This document shows positions 42,098-51,284 of a DNA stretch of 54,707 nucleotides, one piece after another. The DNA is from Mesobacterium_A hydrothermale. GTDB lineage: Bacteria; Pseudomonadota; Alphaproteobacteria; Rhodobacterales; Rhodobacteraceae. The stretch covers positions 1 through 54,707 of the forward strand of contig NZ_JAYLLH010000028.1 of assembly GCF_035818635.1 (NCBI RefSeq). The letters are read 5' to 3'. The translations under genes and the position numbers were made by a program. The stretch's first letter is position 1. Every line of letters begins with the position of its first letter. The notes beneath the pieces are model-generated. The model made no database searches, had not been told where the DNA came from, and worked only from the letters and a program-made list of their open reading frames with translations.

Positions 42098-45000
42098 TCA
42101 GAATTTCAGCGCCAGCTTGGCCGTGGCAAGGTGTTCTGTCCGCTGGTCTCCGATCTGGCTTTCGACATTCAGGTCAAGGTTGAACCGGTCGCCCTGAATC
42201 AGCTGGACCCCGGCCCCGACCGTCAGGGTCATCGGGTCTCCGGTCAGCGTCTGGGTGATCGGCGCGCCGCCACCCAGGTGCGAGGTGACCTTGATATCGG
42301 GGTTCAGATCGAAGGACGCGCCGACAAAAGCGGTGGGTCGCACATACGCGTCATAGCCCATCCGCAAGGTTCGACCCAGCGTCAGCCGCGGTGCGATCAC
42401 CAGCGTGCTGTGGGTAAAATCATCCACAGACAGCGCCAGCGGTCCGGCGTTGGTTTCCACGAAGCCGGGCGCAAAAGCGTGGGTCAGGTCAAAATCGGCG
42501 TCGGCTTTCACGAACCAGTCGGCGTCGTATTCGAACACTTTCGACATCCGTGCCCGCAGGTTCATGCTGTAAAGTTCGTGTTCGGCAAAGCCGATCCGGC
42601 GCCCCAGCGCACCCGCGACGCGACTGGTTTCGAACCTGCCATAGCTCAGCCCGCCCGACAGCGACCACAGGGTATTGCCGCTTTGATGCTTGAAGATCGC
42701 GCCAAGGTGATAGGAATCTCCGTCGATGTTGTCGACAGCCGAGGTGCTGGAGATATGGCCATAGCCTGCCGACACGCCCACGAACCAATCGGACTGGGCT
42801 TTTTTCTGGACTCCCGCGGAAACGCCTCGCACCCGGTTGGTCATGCCGAATTCCCGGGTCTCTGACCCGATCGGCTTGACCCAGACGCATTCGCCTTCTT
42901 GCAGCACCGGCAGGCCCGCGCCCGCAACGGTGCAACTGTGCATGGCGTTCTTGAATTGCGCGTGCAGCTTCAATGTCGAAGAGTTGCTGAGCGCCGGATG
43001 TCCGGTGCCATAGCTCTCCAGCCCTTTCGACAGCGTCGCGGCATCCGGCGCGTTGGCCAGCGCGGCAAGTTCATCGGCGATGTCGGCGACGTCGTCGGCA
43101 TCCCATTTCTGTTGCAGCGCGTTGGCCACCTGCACGGCATTGTCGCTCAGCAGGAAAGTGTCGCCAGCGGGCGCGAAATTGACCGATTGCAGGCCGACGG
43201 TGACCGCGGTTCCGGTGGTTTGCAGGCTGTAGGTTGCAACCCCGTTGCCCTTGGCCAGCGTCAGGCCGGTGTCGTCAACCGATTTTGCAGACAACACCTG
43301 AAGTGCCGCCTGTGACGGAACCAATGCGGTTGGGGCAACCTGGATTTCCCCGCCCAGCGTCGCGGTTCCGTCGATCTGGACCAGGTCTGCGGTTCCCTTG
43401 ACGAAATCCACGTCTGCCACCAGCGTCCCACCCAGGTACTGGGTGAACGCCCCTTGCAGCCCGGTTGTTGCAACGTCGCCGGTTTGCTTGCCTGCGCCGA
43501 ACGTTCCGAAGTTCTGGAACTTGCCGGAGGCCCCCAGTTGCACCGTCGCCCCGGCGTTGAACGCGCTTTCGTTTAGGACAGAGATCTTGGGGCCGGGCTG
43601 CGTGCTGTGCAGTTCGATGCTTCCCGTGAACGTGCCCATGTTGTCGATAATCCCCGAATGGTCGGCCCAAAGAGCAAGGTCGCCTTGTGTCGTCACAAGG
43701 CCGCTGTTGAACACCACAAACGGGTTTTGCCGGCCCTCTTGCGCCGACAGGCGGAGCGCCGCACCGCTGCCCGATCCGCCGATGACCACGGCCCCTTTGG
43801 CAACGGTCGGGGCAATGCCGCCGGTGGTGCGATAGGCGTCGTCGATCCGGGCATCGAACGCGTCGGAGTCGCGGCCCGCAGCGACCACCAGACCCGCGAC
43901 CGTCATGCTTAGCGCGTTGTTCAGCGGAGTGGCTCCGTCCACATGCTGCCCGGCAGAGCGCAGATGGATCGCATCCGCGCCGACGCCCGAGGTGATGACC
44001 GCAGCATTCGCGCCAACCGTGACATCGACAGAGCCGCCGGCACCAAATCCATTGGGATTCAGTACGGTTTCCGCGTCGCCCGCATTGGCGATCAGCGCAC
44101 CGCCGCCGCCACCGATGGACTGGGCAAAGATGCCATGCGCCCCGGCGCCATATGTCCAGACCTTGGTATTCTTCACGCTGACGCTGACGTTGTTGCCGTC
44201 GCCGGTCGACACCCCGGCCTGGGGCGCGCTGACTGCGTCGGTGCTGAAGGCGGCCACCCCGCCACCGCCGCCAACGGCCTGGGCCAGGACGCCGTAAGAA
44301 GCTCGGCCGAATGTGGTGAGCGTGTTGTCATCGCCTGACAGCGCCACCGTCACAGTGCCCGCATCGCCGCCATAGCCGCGCCGGCCATTGTCGGTGCCCG
44401 CGCCGAATGTCACACGGGTCTGCATGTTGTTCACAGCGCCGCCGGTCACGCCGCCGCCGCCGCCGATGGATTGTGCGATGATCGCCGGGCTCAGGTCGCC
44501 CTGGGTCCGGATCGTGGCAGCAACCGCGACGCTGGTGTCGCCGGCGTCGCCCTCGGTTCCGGTTCTGGTCCCCAGCGCAACGTTGCCGGCAGTGGTATTG
44601 CCCGGCGCGCCGTTGGCCACGACGAAATGCGACGCGTGCCCGCCGCCGCCGCCCAGCGATTGTGCCACAAGGCCCGCCGCGCTGTCGCCATAGGTGGCAA
44701 TGGCGGCGCTGCTGCTGACCGTGGTGGCCGCGCCCTTGCCGCCCGCGCCGCTGGAAATGCCAAGCGCGGTTTCCAGCGTGTTGGCTTGCTCGGCCACATG
44801 CGACTGGCCACCGCCGCCACCGATGGACTGGGCCAGAATGCCGGTTGCACCATAAGATGCGGTGGTGATCCCGGCGCTGTTGATCACGCTGACTGGCGCG
44901 CCGTTGTCACCCGTGCCGCCGCTGCCATTGATCGGATCGCGGCCAAGCGCATGATAAATCGCTCCGAATGTGCCTTCTGAGGGCTGGGTGTCAGGGGTGC

Positions 45001-48000
45001 TTTCAGTGGTGTGGCTTTCGACCCTGGATTTGTAGTCGCCAATCCCGCCGGGGAAGGACAAGTCCAGGTTGATGCCGGTCGCGGCCTCGGCACCGGCCTT
45101 CAGCAGCGGCTTCAACTCGGTGAAATTGGTGGCCGTTCCCCCCGCGCCACCGCCGCCACCGATGGATTGTGCAACAATGCCGCCCGCGAAGAGGTTCAGC
45201 GTGGTGATCGCGCCGGTGTTGGTCACAAGGACGGGCTGGCCCGCACCGCCGTTTCCCCCCTTGCCGCCGATGGTGAACTGCGTCTTGCGCTTGTTGTCGT
45301 CAGGGTTGGTGGATTTGGTCGGGCCGCTGCTGCTTGGGGCCGGTTTTGGGGATTTTGCCAGGGAAATGCCGATGGCATTGCCGCCGGAACCGCCGCCGCC
45401 GCCGATGGATTGTGCCTTGATCCCGGTGCCTGCGTGGCCCGCCGTCAGCACCGCGCCGGTGTTGGTCACGGTGACCGTGCCACTGGTGCCGCCGTTTCCG
45501 CCGTTTCCGCCAATCGCGATGGTGCTGGACAGCGGCCCCTTGCTCGACCCTGTCGATTGTGCCGACCGGGAATAGGAACCGGCCACGGCCACGCCCCCCG
45601 TACCGCCACCCCCGCCGATGGATTGTGCCAGAATCCCGTCGGCAAAGCTGCCGTTGACGGCGATGGCGCTGGCGGCGCTTATGTTTACGGCATCGGCTGC
45701 TCCGCCGGATCCGCCGCCGCCTCCAAGTGCGGTTTCCAGCGAAGACGGGTCCGATTTGCTCAGCAGGATGGACCCCGCGACAGCCATGCCGCCCGATCCG
45801 CCGCCACCGCCGATGGACTGCGCCAACAGGCCGTGGCTGTGATCGCCCGTCGTGGTGACCGCGCTGCCGCTGCCAGTGGCAAGGACGACTGCGCCGGTCA
45901 CGTTGCCGCCGGTACCGCCTTTGCCGCCGATGGACACGCCAATGGCACCGGTGTTGTTTTCCGACGACGACAGCGACCCCGAGATCGCCAGGCCGCCGTT
46001 GCCACCACCGCCACCGATGGATTGCGCCACAAGCGCGCTGGAAAAATCGCCCGAGGTGCTGATCTTGCTGTCCGCGCCAATGGTTGTGTCCGTCGCTGCC
46101 GCGTTGCCGCCGTCGCCGCCCTGGCCGCCAATGGCGACATCCAGCGACATCGCCCCCTTGGTCCCGACGGTCAGCGATCCCGCGATCGCCGCACCGCCAT
46201 TGCCGCCGCCGCCGCCAATCGACTGGCTGATCGCACCCGCCGCATGGGCCCCAAGGGTCTGGACAGTGTTGCCGTCGCCCAGCGTCAGCGCAACCGCACC
46301 GCCTGCGCCGCCCTTGCCACCCGCGCCGCCCAATGCCACCGCCATCCCGGTCGAGGTGCCGCCGGAGAAGCTCAGCGTGCCCGCGATGGACGTGCCGCCA
46401 TTGCCGCCGCCGCCGCCGATGGACTGCGCCAGCAGCGCGTCGGAATGGTCGCCTTTTGTGCCGTAGCTGGCGTTGGCGGTGGTCTGCACGCTGACCGCGT
46501 TGCCATTGCCGCCGCCTGCTGCCTTGCCGCCCATCGACAACGACACCGCACCGGCCCCCGCGCCGCCTACTGCGGCGGATATCGCCATGGCCATGCCGCC
46601 GTTGCCGCCACCGCCGCCCACCGATTGCGCCGCGACCGCGCTGGAGTGGCTGCCTTGGGTCGATGCGTCGCCCACGGTCAGGTCGACCGTGCCGCCGTTG
46701 CCGCCTTCGCTGCCATTTCCGCCCAGTGCCATGGCGACAGAAATCTTTGCCCCGACCGCGGCCGATACGGCATAGCCGCCAGAGCCGCCGCCGCCGCCCA
46801 CCGACTGGGCCTGGATGGCCGCAGAGTGATCGCCCGAAGTGACATAGGTTCCGGCCAGTGTGCCGATCACCTTGTCACCGCTTCCGCCCTTGCCGCCGTT
46901 GCCCCCAATGGCCGCGCTGACCTCGACCCCGACACCAATGGCAGAGCCGCCGTGACCGCCGCCGCCGCCGACCGAGCGCAACTGCGCAGCGGTCGCGAAA
47001 TCGCCACGGGTTGTGACCTGTGTGTCATTTGCGGAGATGCTTACCGCGCCACCGTTTCCGCCGCCGCCGCCGGACCCGCCGACGGCCACGACACCCGTCG
47101 AGATGCCGCCGGTACCACCGCCTCCGCCGACCGACTGGAACACCAGCCCGGTCGCATGATCGCCCGAGGTCGCCACGTCGAACCGGGTCATCTTGGCCGA
47201 GAGCTCGCCGCCGTTGCCACCGCCGCCGCCTTTGCCGCCGACCGCGGTCATGCCTTGGTCATGGCCGCCGTTTCCGCCGCCGCCGCCGATGGTTTCTGCC
47301 AGAACACCAAGGGCAAAATCGCCGCGCGTGGTGATGTTCGACCTGTCGGTGATCAAGCCGATGGCCCCACCGTCGCCGCCGGATTCGCCGTCGCCGCCGA
47401 TGCTTTTCAGGCCGGCGGCGTCGCCCGCGCTGCCGCCGCCGCCACCGATGGATTGCAGATTGACCGCCGTCGACCCTTCGCCCGAGGTTTGCACCGTGCC
47501 GTAGAGTTGCAGGTGGGTCACGCCGCCGTCTGCGCCCGCGCCGCCATCCGCTCCGATGCCGATCAGCGCCTTGCCGCTGCCGCCGCGCCCGCCGCTACCG
47601 CCGATGGATTGTGCCAGGATGCCAAAACTGTCGTCGCCGGTGGTTTCAATATCGCCGACGACCGAGCCTTGGACATAGCCGCCGTGCCCGCCGCCCGCAC
47701 CGGTGCCGCCCCCGCCCACGAAGATCGAGCCAGAGCGCCCCCCCGTGCCGCCATTCGCGCCGATGGATTGCAGCAAGATCGCGTCGGACCGGTCGCCATG
47801 GGTGGTCACGCCGAAGCTCGGGCCATAGCCGCCAACAACATAGCCGCCAAAGCTCAGCTTCACGTCGCCGCCGATCCCGCCGGGGCCGCCACTGCCACCA
47901 TGGGAAAATGTGCCGCCACTGCCGCCATCCGCGCCGCGACCGCCTTCGGACAGCACTTGGATGCCATAGGACAGGTCGCCCTTCGTCTTGGCCTGATTGA

Positions 48001-48805
48001 AGAATTGCAGCGAAACATCGCCGCCGCTGCCGCCCGCGCCGGCTCTGCCGCCGGAATGCTCGACACCCGACGATCCGCCTTTGCCGCCTGCGCCGCCTTG
48101 GGAATACAGTTGCACCGCGTTGCTGTTGCTGCCGGTGGTCTGAACCTGTCCCGAGACTTCGGTGGTGATTTCGCCGCCGTCGCCGCCGCGGCCTCCATCG
48201 CCACCCGATCCTTTCAGCCCGCTGTGATCCTTGCCGTGGTGCGCCTCGCCGCCGACGGTCTTGAAAAAGAGGCCGGGGGCGTTGTTGCCATCGGTCGACA
48301 CGTCGCCGATTTCGAGCAGCGTCAGGCTGCCGGACGCGACGCCGGCTTCGTCCTCTCCTGGTGCGATCGGGGTCTGGTTGACAAGGCTGACCCCGCCGAT
48401 CCCGTCACCTTCGCCGGTGACGTTTCCGACCGAAAGGGTGATGTTGAAGATCGGGATTTCTGCCTGAGCGCGATAGCCCCTTGGATTGAACAGGCTTTCG
48501 ATCCGGAACGCCGCCAGTTCTCCCGGGGTTGTGTTCACGGGGGTGGTTCCCTTCGCGCTGGCGTAGGGATAGTTTTCGATGTTGTCGTAAGTATAGGTCA
48601 GGATCTGGCGTGACCCGCGCGGAATGACATTTGGTTCTGGTGCGCTCAGCTGGAACTGGTTGTCGGTGATTTCGGTTGCGACCGCGTCTGTCGTGACCGT
48701 TCGTGTCAGCACGTCATAGTATTCCTGCGCGGCCAGCGGGCTGGCGCCGGCCAGCGCAACATGGGTTGCAAGAACGGTTTTGCGAAACGGATTGCTCGTC
48801 ATCAC
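42098..48805 (-). CDS. Giant autotransporter with glycine-rich repeats
   Basis: This 2235-aa type V secretion protein starts with a signal peptide (VLATHVALAGASPLAAQ, cleavage near residue 27). A long passenger follows and then a C-terminal beta-barrel at about residue 1970-2235. The barrel starts ECVWVKPIGSETREFGMT and ends in LALKF, with the terminal Phe used for outer-membrane insertion. Between about residues 350 and 1560 the passenger has 20 copies of a QSIGGGGGxGG-type motif, spaced roughly 45-90 residues, each in a block of Gly/Ala/Ser/Thr-rich beta-strand sequence, so a long beta-helix is likely. The function (adhesion, surface layer) is inferred from the class. It stands alone. Confidence 0.9.
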   Translation of the reverse strand: MMTSNPFRKTVLATHVALAGASPLAAQEYYDVLTRTVTTDAVATEITDNQFQLSAPEPNVIPRGSRQILTYTYDNIENYPYASAKGTTPVNTTPGELAAFRIESLFNPRGYRAQAEIPIFNITLSVGNVTGEGDGIGGVSLVNQTPIAPGEDEAGVASGSLTLLEIGDVSTDGNNAPGLFFKTVGGEAHHGKDHSGLKGSGGDGGRGGDGGEITTEVSGQVQTTGSNSNAVQLYSQGGAGGKGGSSGVEHSGGRAGAGGSGGDVSLQFFNQAKTKGDLSYGIQVLSEGGRGADGGSGGTFSHGGSGGPGGIGGDVKLSFGGYVVGGYGPSFGVTTHGDRSDAILLQSIGANGGTGGRSGSIFVGGGGTGAGGGHGGYVQGSVVGDIETTGDDSFGILAQSIGGSGGRGGSGKALIGIGADGGAGADGGVTHLQLYGTVQTSGEGSTAVNLQSIGGGGGSAGDAAGLKSIGGDGESGGDGGAIGLITDRSNITTRGDFALGVLAETIGGGGGNGGHDQGMTAVGGKGGGGGNGGELSAKMTRFDVATSGDHATGLVFQSVGGGGGTGGISTGVVAVGGSGGGGGNGGAVSISANDTQVTTRGDFATAAQLRSVGGGGGHGGSAIGVGVEVSAAIGGNGGKGGSGDKVIGTLAGTYVTSGDHSAAIQAQSVGGGGGSGGYAVSAAVGAKISVAMALGGNGSEGGNGGTVDLTVGDASTQGSHSSAVAAQSVGGGGGNGGMAMAISAAVGGAGAGAVSLSMGGKAAGGGNGNAVSVQTTANASYGTKGDHSDALLAQSIGGGGGNGGTSIAGTLSFSGGTSTGMAVALGGAGGKGGAGGAVALTLGDGNTVQTLGAHAAGAISQSIGGGGGNGGAAIAGSLTVGTKGAMSLDVAIGGQGGDGGNAAATDTTIGADSKISTSGDFSSALVAQSIGGGGGNGGLAISGSLSSSENNTGAIGVSIGGKGGTGGNVTGAVVLATGSGSAVTTTGDHSHGLLAQSIGGGGGSGGMAVAGSILLSKSDPSSLETALGGGGGSGGAADAVNISAASAIAVNGSFADGILAQSIGGGGGTGGVAVAGSYSRSAQSTGSSKGPLSSTIAIGGNGGNGGTSGTVTVTNTGAVLTAGHAGTGIKAQSIGGGGGSGGNAIGISLAKSPKPAPSSSGPTKSTNPDDNKRKTQFTIGGKGGNGGAGQPVLVTNTGAITTLNLFAGGIVAQSIGGGGGAGGTATNFTELKPLLKAGAEAATGINLDLSFPGGIGDYKSRVESHTTESTPDTQPSEGTFGAIYHALGRDPINGSGGTGDNGAPVSVINSAGITTASYGATGILAQSIGGGGGQSHVAEQANTLETALGISSGAGGKGAATTVSSSAAIATYGDSAAGLVAQSLGGGGGHASHFVVANGAPGNTTAGNVALGTRTGTEGDAGDTSVAVAATIRTQGDLSPAIIAQSIGGGGGVTGGAVNNMQTRVTFGAGTDNGRRGYGGDAGTVTVALSGDDNTLTTFGRASYGVLAQAVGGGGGVAAFSTDAVSAPQAGVSTGDGNNVSVSVKNTKVWTYGAGAHGIFAQSIGGGGGALIANAGDAETVLNPNGFGAGGSVDVTVGANAAVITSGVGADAIHLRSAGQHVDGATPLNNALSMTVAGLVVAAGRDSDAFDARIDDAYRTTGGIAPTVAKGAVVIGGSGSGAALRLSAQEGRQNPFVVFNSGLVTTQGDLALWADHSGIIDNMGTFTGSIELHSTQPGPKISVLNESAFNAGATVQLGASGKFQNFGTFGAGKQTGDVATTGLQGAFTQYLGGTLVADVDFVKGTADLVQIDGTATLGGEIQVAPTALVPSQAALQVLSAKSVDDTGLTLAKGNGVATYSLQTTGTAVTVGLQSVNFAPAGDTFLLSDNAVQVANALQQKWDADDVADIADELAALANAPDAATLSKGLESYGTGHPALSNSSTLKLHAQFKNAMHSCTVAGAGLPVLQEGECVWVKPIGSETREFGMTNRVRGVSAGVQKKAQSDWFVGVSAGYGHISSTSAVDNIDGDSYHLGAIFKHQSGNTLWSLSGGLSYGRFETSRVAGALGRRIGFAEHELYSMNLRARMSKVFEYDADWFVKADADFDLTHAFAPGFVETNAGPLALSVDDFTHSTLVIAPRLTLGRTLRMGYDAYVRPTAFVGASFDLNPDIKVTSHLGGGAPITQTLTGDPMTLTVGAGVQLIQGDRFNLDLNVESQIGDQRTEHLATAKLALKF

Positions 48806-49250
48806 ATCAACTCTCCCGAAGGGCGCAGGTCCCTTTTGTCCCTTGTGACGGTATGTTTCGCCACGCCGGACAAACGACAGGTTGCAAAGGAATCAGCCGG
48901 AAATGCGACCGGATTGGTGTTTTTCCGGTGTGCGGAATTCCCTTTTTGGGTGGATTTCGGGCGGCCGCGCCCCACTCCGCGCCGGGCAAGCCGTACCGGC
49001 GGATGCGCGGTGTCGTTGCGATCAAAGCATCGGCGCGTGTGTTGGCCCTTTCCCTGCGTCCCAAGCTGCGGACAATCTCAACGCGCGGGCGGATGGCATC
49101 GGTGCTACCGGACGCCAGGCCATGTGACGCCCTGCGGTGTTGTCGGGTGCCACGCGGATCGAAGGCGGCATCTGCCACGTCAGCGCCCCTGCCGTGCTTG
49201 GATGAGGCCCCGATGCTCTTTGGCGGCGTCAAGGCGTTGGGCTGTGGCCG
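48806..49250. other. Intergenic region between the autotransporter and imuA
   Basis: About 445 bases between divergent genes. The autotransporter promoter must lie near 48806-48900. Open frames here run into imuA and show no resemblance to known proteins. No RNA gene or strong repeat is seen. Confidence 0.4.
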
Positions 49251-49291
49251 GTTCGGCGGGGGTGTTTGAAACCGCGGACCGGCGCTATAGT
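49251..49291 (+). promoter_or_regulatory. Imperfect LexA-like box and -10 of the mutasome operon
   Basis: GTTC (49251-49254), seven bases, then GTGT (49262-49265) matches 7 of 8 positions of the alphaproteobacterial SOS box GTTC-N7-GTTC. TATAGT (49286-49291) is a good -10, 9 bases before the imuA ATG. The operon type is known to be LexA-controlled, but this site is imperfect. Confidence 0.35.
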
Positions 49292-49300
49292 TTGCGTCCC

Positions 49301-49864
49301 ATGCACCGCGATCTGTTCACCCATTTCCCGCCACGCCCCGCCCGCGTGCACGAAGCCTGCGGCCCCGCTGCCATGGGCTTTGCGGCACTGTGCATGGCGC
49401 GTTCGGATGGTGCTGTGCTTTGGGTGCGCGAAAGCTGGCGGCACGAATCGATCAATCCCGTGGCCCTTGCCGTGTATGCCGATCCGGCGCGGCTGCTGCT
49501 GGCGCAGGTGAAGGACCAGACCGAAGGGTTGGCCGTGATGGAAGAGGCGCTGCGCGACGGTTCGGTGCCGCTGGTGGTGATCGAACTGGGGCAGGACCTG
49601 TCGCTGACCGCCGGGCGCCGGTTGCAGCTGGCGGCCAAGGCGGGGGGCGGCACCGGTCTGTGCCTGATCCCCGAGGGCATGGGCAGCAACGCGGCCGAAA
49701 CCCGCTGGCGCTGCACCCCGGTTTTCGATGCGGGGGCAGAGGCGGACTCGACTCTGCAGCGCTGGGATCTTATTAAGAACAAATCGGGAACATTGGGTGC
49801 CTGGCATGTTCGATGGGATAGGGCGGCGCGTCGTGTCGATGTGGTTTCCCCGGCTGGCGACTGA
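49301..49864 (+). CDS. imuA: ImuA, mutasome accessory protein
   Basis: This 187-aa protein belongs to the ImuA/SulA-like group of damage-induced mutagenesis operons. It has VHEACGPAAMGFAALC, VLWVRESWRHESINPVALA and VVIELGQDLSLTAGRRLQLA, and it ends RWDRAARRVDVVSPAGD. It works with ImuB and DnaE2 in error-prone repair, probably by linking them to RecA or the clamp. The start MHRDLFTHFPPRPARVHEA at 49301 fits the family; the open frame upstream does not. It overlaps imuB by 59 bases. Confidence 0.88.
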   Translation: MHRDLFTHFPPRPARVHEACGPAAMGFAALCMARSDGAVLWVRESWRHESINPVALAVYADPARLLLAQVKDQTEGLAVMEEALRDGSVPLVVIELGQDLSLTAGRRLQLAAKAGGGTGLCLIPEGMGSNAAETRWRCTPVFDAGAEADSTLQRWDLIKNKSGTLGAWHVRWDRAARRVDVVSPAGD

Positions 49865-51284
49865 CCGGGTTCTGCGGGCCTGCCCGATTCCCGGGCCGTT
49901 TGCGCTGACCCTTACGCAAGGCACGGCCAACCGGATTTACTGCCTGAACCACGAGGCCGGGAAACAGGGGCTGCACCGTGGCATGCCCGTGGCCGATGCC
50001 CGCGCCTTTTGTCCCGCCTTGCAAAGCCGCCCGGCGGACCCGGCGGGGGATACCCGGTTCCTGCGGGTGCTGCGGCGCTGGGCCACGCGCTATTGCCCCT
50101 GGGTCGGGCTGGAAGGGGACGATGGGCTGGTGCTGGACATCACCGGCTCTGCCCACCTGTTCGGGGGCGAGGCGCAGATGCTGACCGACATGCGCCAGCG
50201 GCTGTCGCGGGCTGGGCTGTCGGCGCGGATCGGGTTGGGCGATACGCGCGGCGCGGCCTGGGCGCTGGCGCGGTTCGGCGAAGGGCTGGCCGCGCCGGGG
50301 CAGGGGGCCGAGGCGTTGGGCAGCCTGCCGGTGGCGGCGCTGCGGCTGGACCACGATACCGTCACCGGGTTGTTGCGGCTGGGGCTGCGCACCGTGGCCG
50401 ATCTGGACGCCACCGCGCGGGCGCCGCTGGCGCGGCGGTTTGGCCCGGGTCTGCTGATGCGGTTGGACCAGGCGCTGGGCCGCCAGCCCGAACAGATCTC
50501 GCCCGAGCCGGACCCGCCGCATTACGGCGTGCGCATGACCCTGCCGGACCCGATCGGCCTGCAGGCCGACGTGATGGCGGGTGCCGCGCGGCTGCTGGAT
50601 CAGCTCTGCGCCCGGCTCAAGGCGCAAGAGGCGGGCGCGCGGGTGCTGTGCCTGACCCTGCGGCGGGTCGACCAGGCCGCACAGCATGTGGAACTGCGGC
50701 TGGCGCGCCCGCTGCGCGACCCGGCGCGCATCCTGCCGCTGTTCGAACGCGGGGTGGCGGATGTGGACGCGGGGTTCGGCATCGACCAGCTGCGGCTGGA
50801 GGCGGTTCAGGTCGAACCGCTGCCGGTGCAGCAGCTCAGCCATGTGACCTCGGGCCGCCGCGACCAGCTGGAGGACCTGATTTCGCGCCTTGGCACCCGG
50901 ATCGGGCTGGACAACATCCAGCGCTTCCTGCCCGCTGACAGCCATATCCCCGAACGCGGCTTCGTCATCGCCCCCGCCGCCTATTCCGAACCAGAGGGCA
51001 GTTGGGTCGCGCTGCGCCCGCGCCCGCTGCGGCTGTTCCCGCCCGAACCCATCGCCGGGACCGGGCCGCGCCCGCCGGGGCGGTTCCGCTGGCGCCGTAT
51101 GGCGCTGACCACGGCGCGGGCCACCGGGCCGGAACGGATCACCCCGGAATGGTGGCTGGAGGATGACGCCTGGCGATCCGGCGTGCGCGATTACTGGCTG
51201 GTGGAAACCCGGCAGGGGCGGCGGCTGTGGCTGTTCTTCACCCCGCAGGCGCCGGGCTGGTTCGTGCAGGGGGAATTCGCATGA
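49806..51284 (+). CDS. imuB: ImuB, Y-family polymerase-like protein
   Basis: This 492-aa member of the DinB/Y-family lacks the polymerase acidic residues. It starts MFDGIGRRVVSMWFPRLATD, where active enzymes have a DxD-type metal site. It acts as hub for the clamp, ImuA and DnaE2. The palm region includes LVLDITGSAHLFGGEAQML and the little-finger part lies near the middle. The C-terminal third (LRPRPLRLFPPEPI, then RDYWLVETRQGRRLWLF) is typical. A later start (MWFPRLATDRV) is possible. It overlaps dnaE2 by 4 bases. Confidence 0.9.
   Translation: MFDGIGRRVVSMWFPRLATDRVLRACPIPGPFALTLTQGTANRIYCLNHEAGKQGLHRGMPVADARAFCPALQSRPADPAGDTRFLRVLRRWATRYCPWVGLEGDDGLVLDITGSAHLFGGEAQMLTDMRQRLSRAGLSARIGLGDTRGAAWALARFGEGLAAPGQGAEALGSLPVAALRLDHDTVTGLLRLGLRTVADLDATARAPLARRFGPGLLMRLDQALGRQPEQISPEPDPPHYGVRMTLPDPIGLQADVMAGAARLLDQLCARLKAQEAGARVLCLTLRRVDQAAQHVELRLARPLRDPARILPLFERGVADVDAGFGIDQLRLEAVQVEPLPVQQLSHVTSGRRDQLEDLISRLGTRIGLDNIQRFLPADSHIPERGFVIAPAAYSEPEGSWVALRPRPLRLFPPEPIAGTGPRPPGRFRWRRMALTTARATGPERITPEWWLEDDAWRSGVRDYWLVETRQGRRLWLFFTPQAPGWFVQGEFA

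Noticed and set aside
44060..47780. Regularly spaced DNA repeats that could suggest a CRISPR array
   Set aside because: Spacing is 130 bases or more and variable, the copies differ, and they encode the in-frame QSIGGGGG motif of the autotransporter.
45011..48613. A 1200-codon plus-strand open frame opposite the autotransporter
   Set aside because: It mirrors the glycine-rich repeats (Ala/Asp-rich antisense) and has no domain; the minus-strand protein has signal, repeats and barrel.
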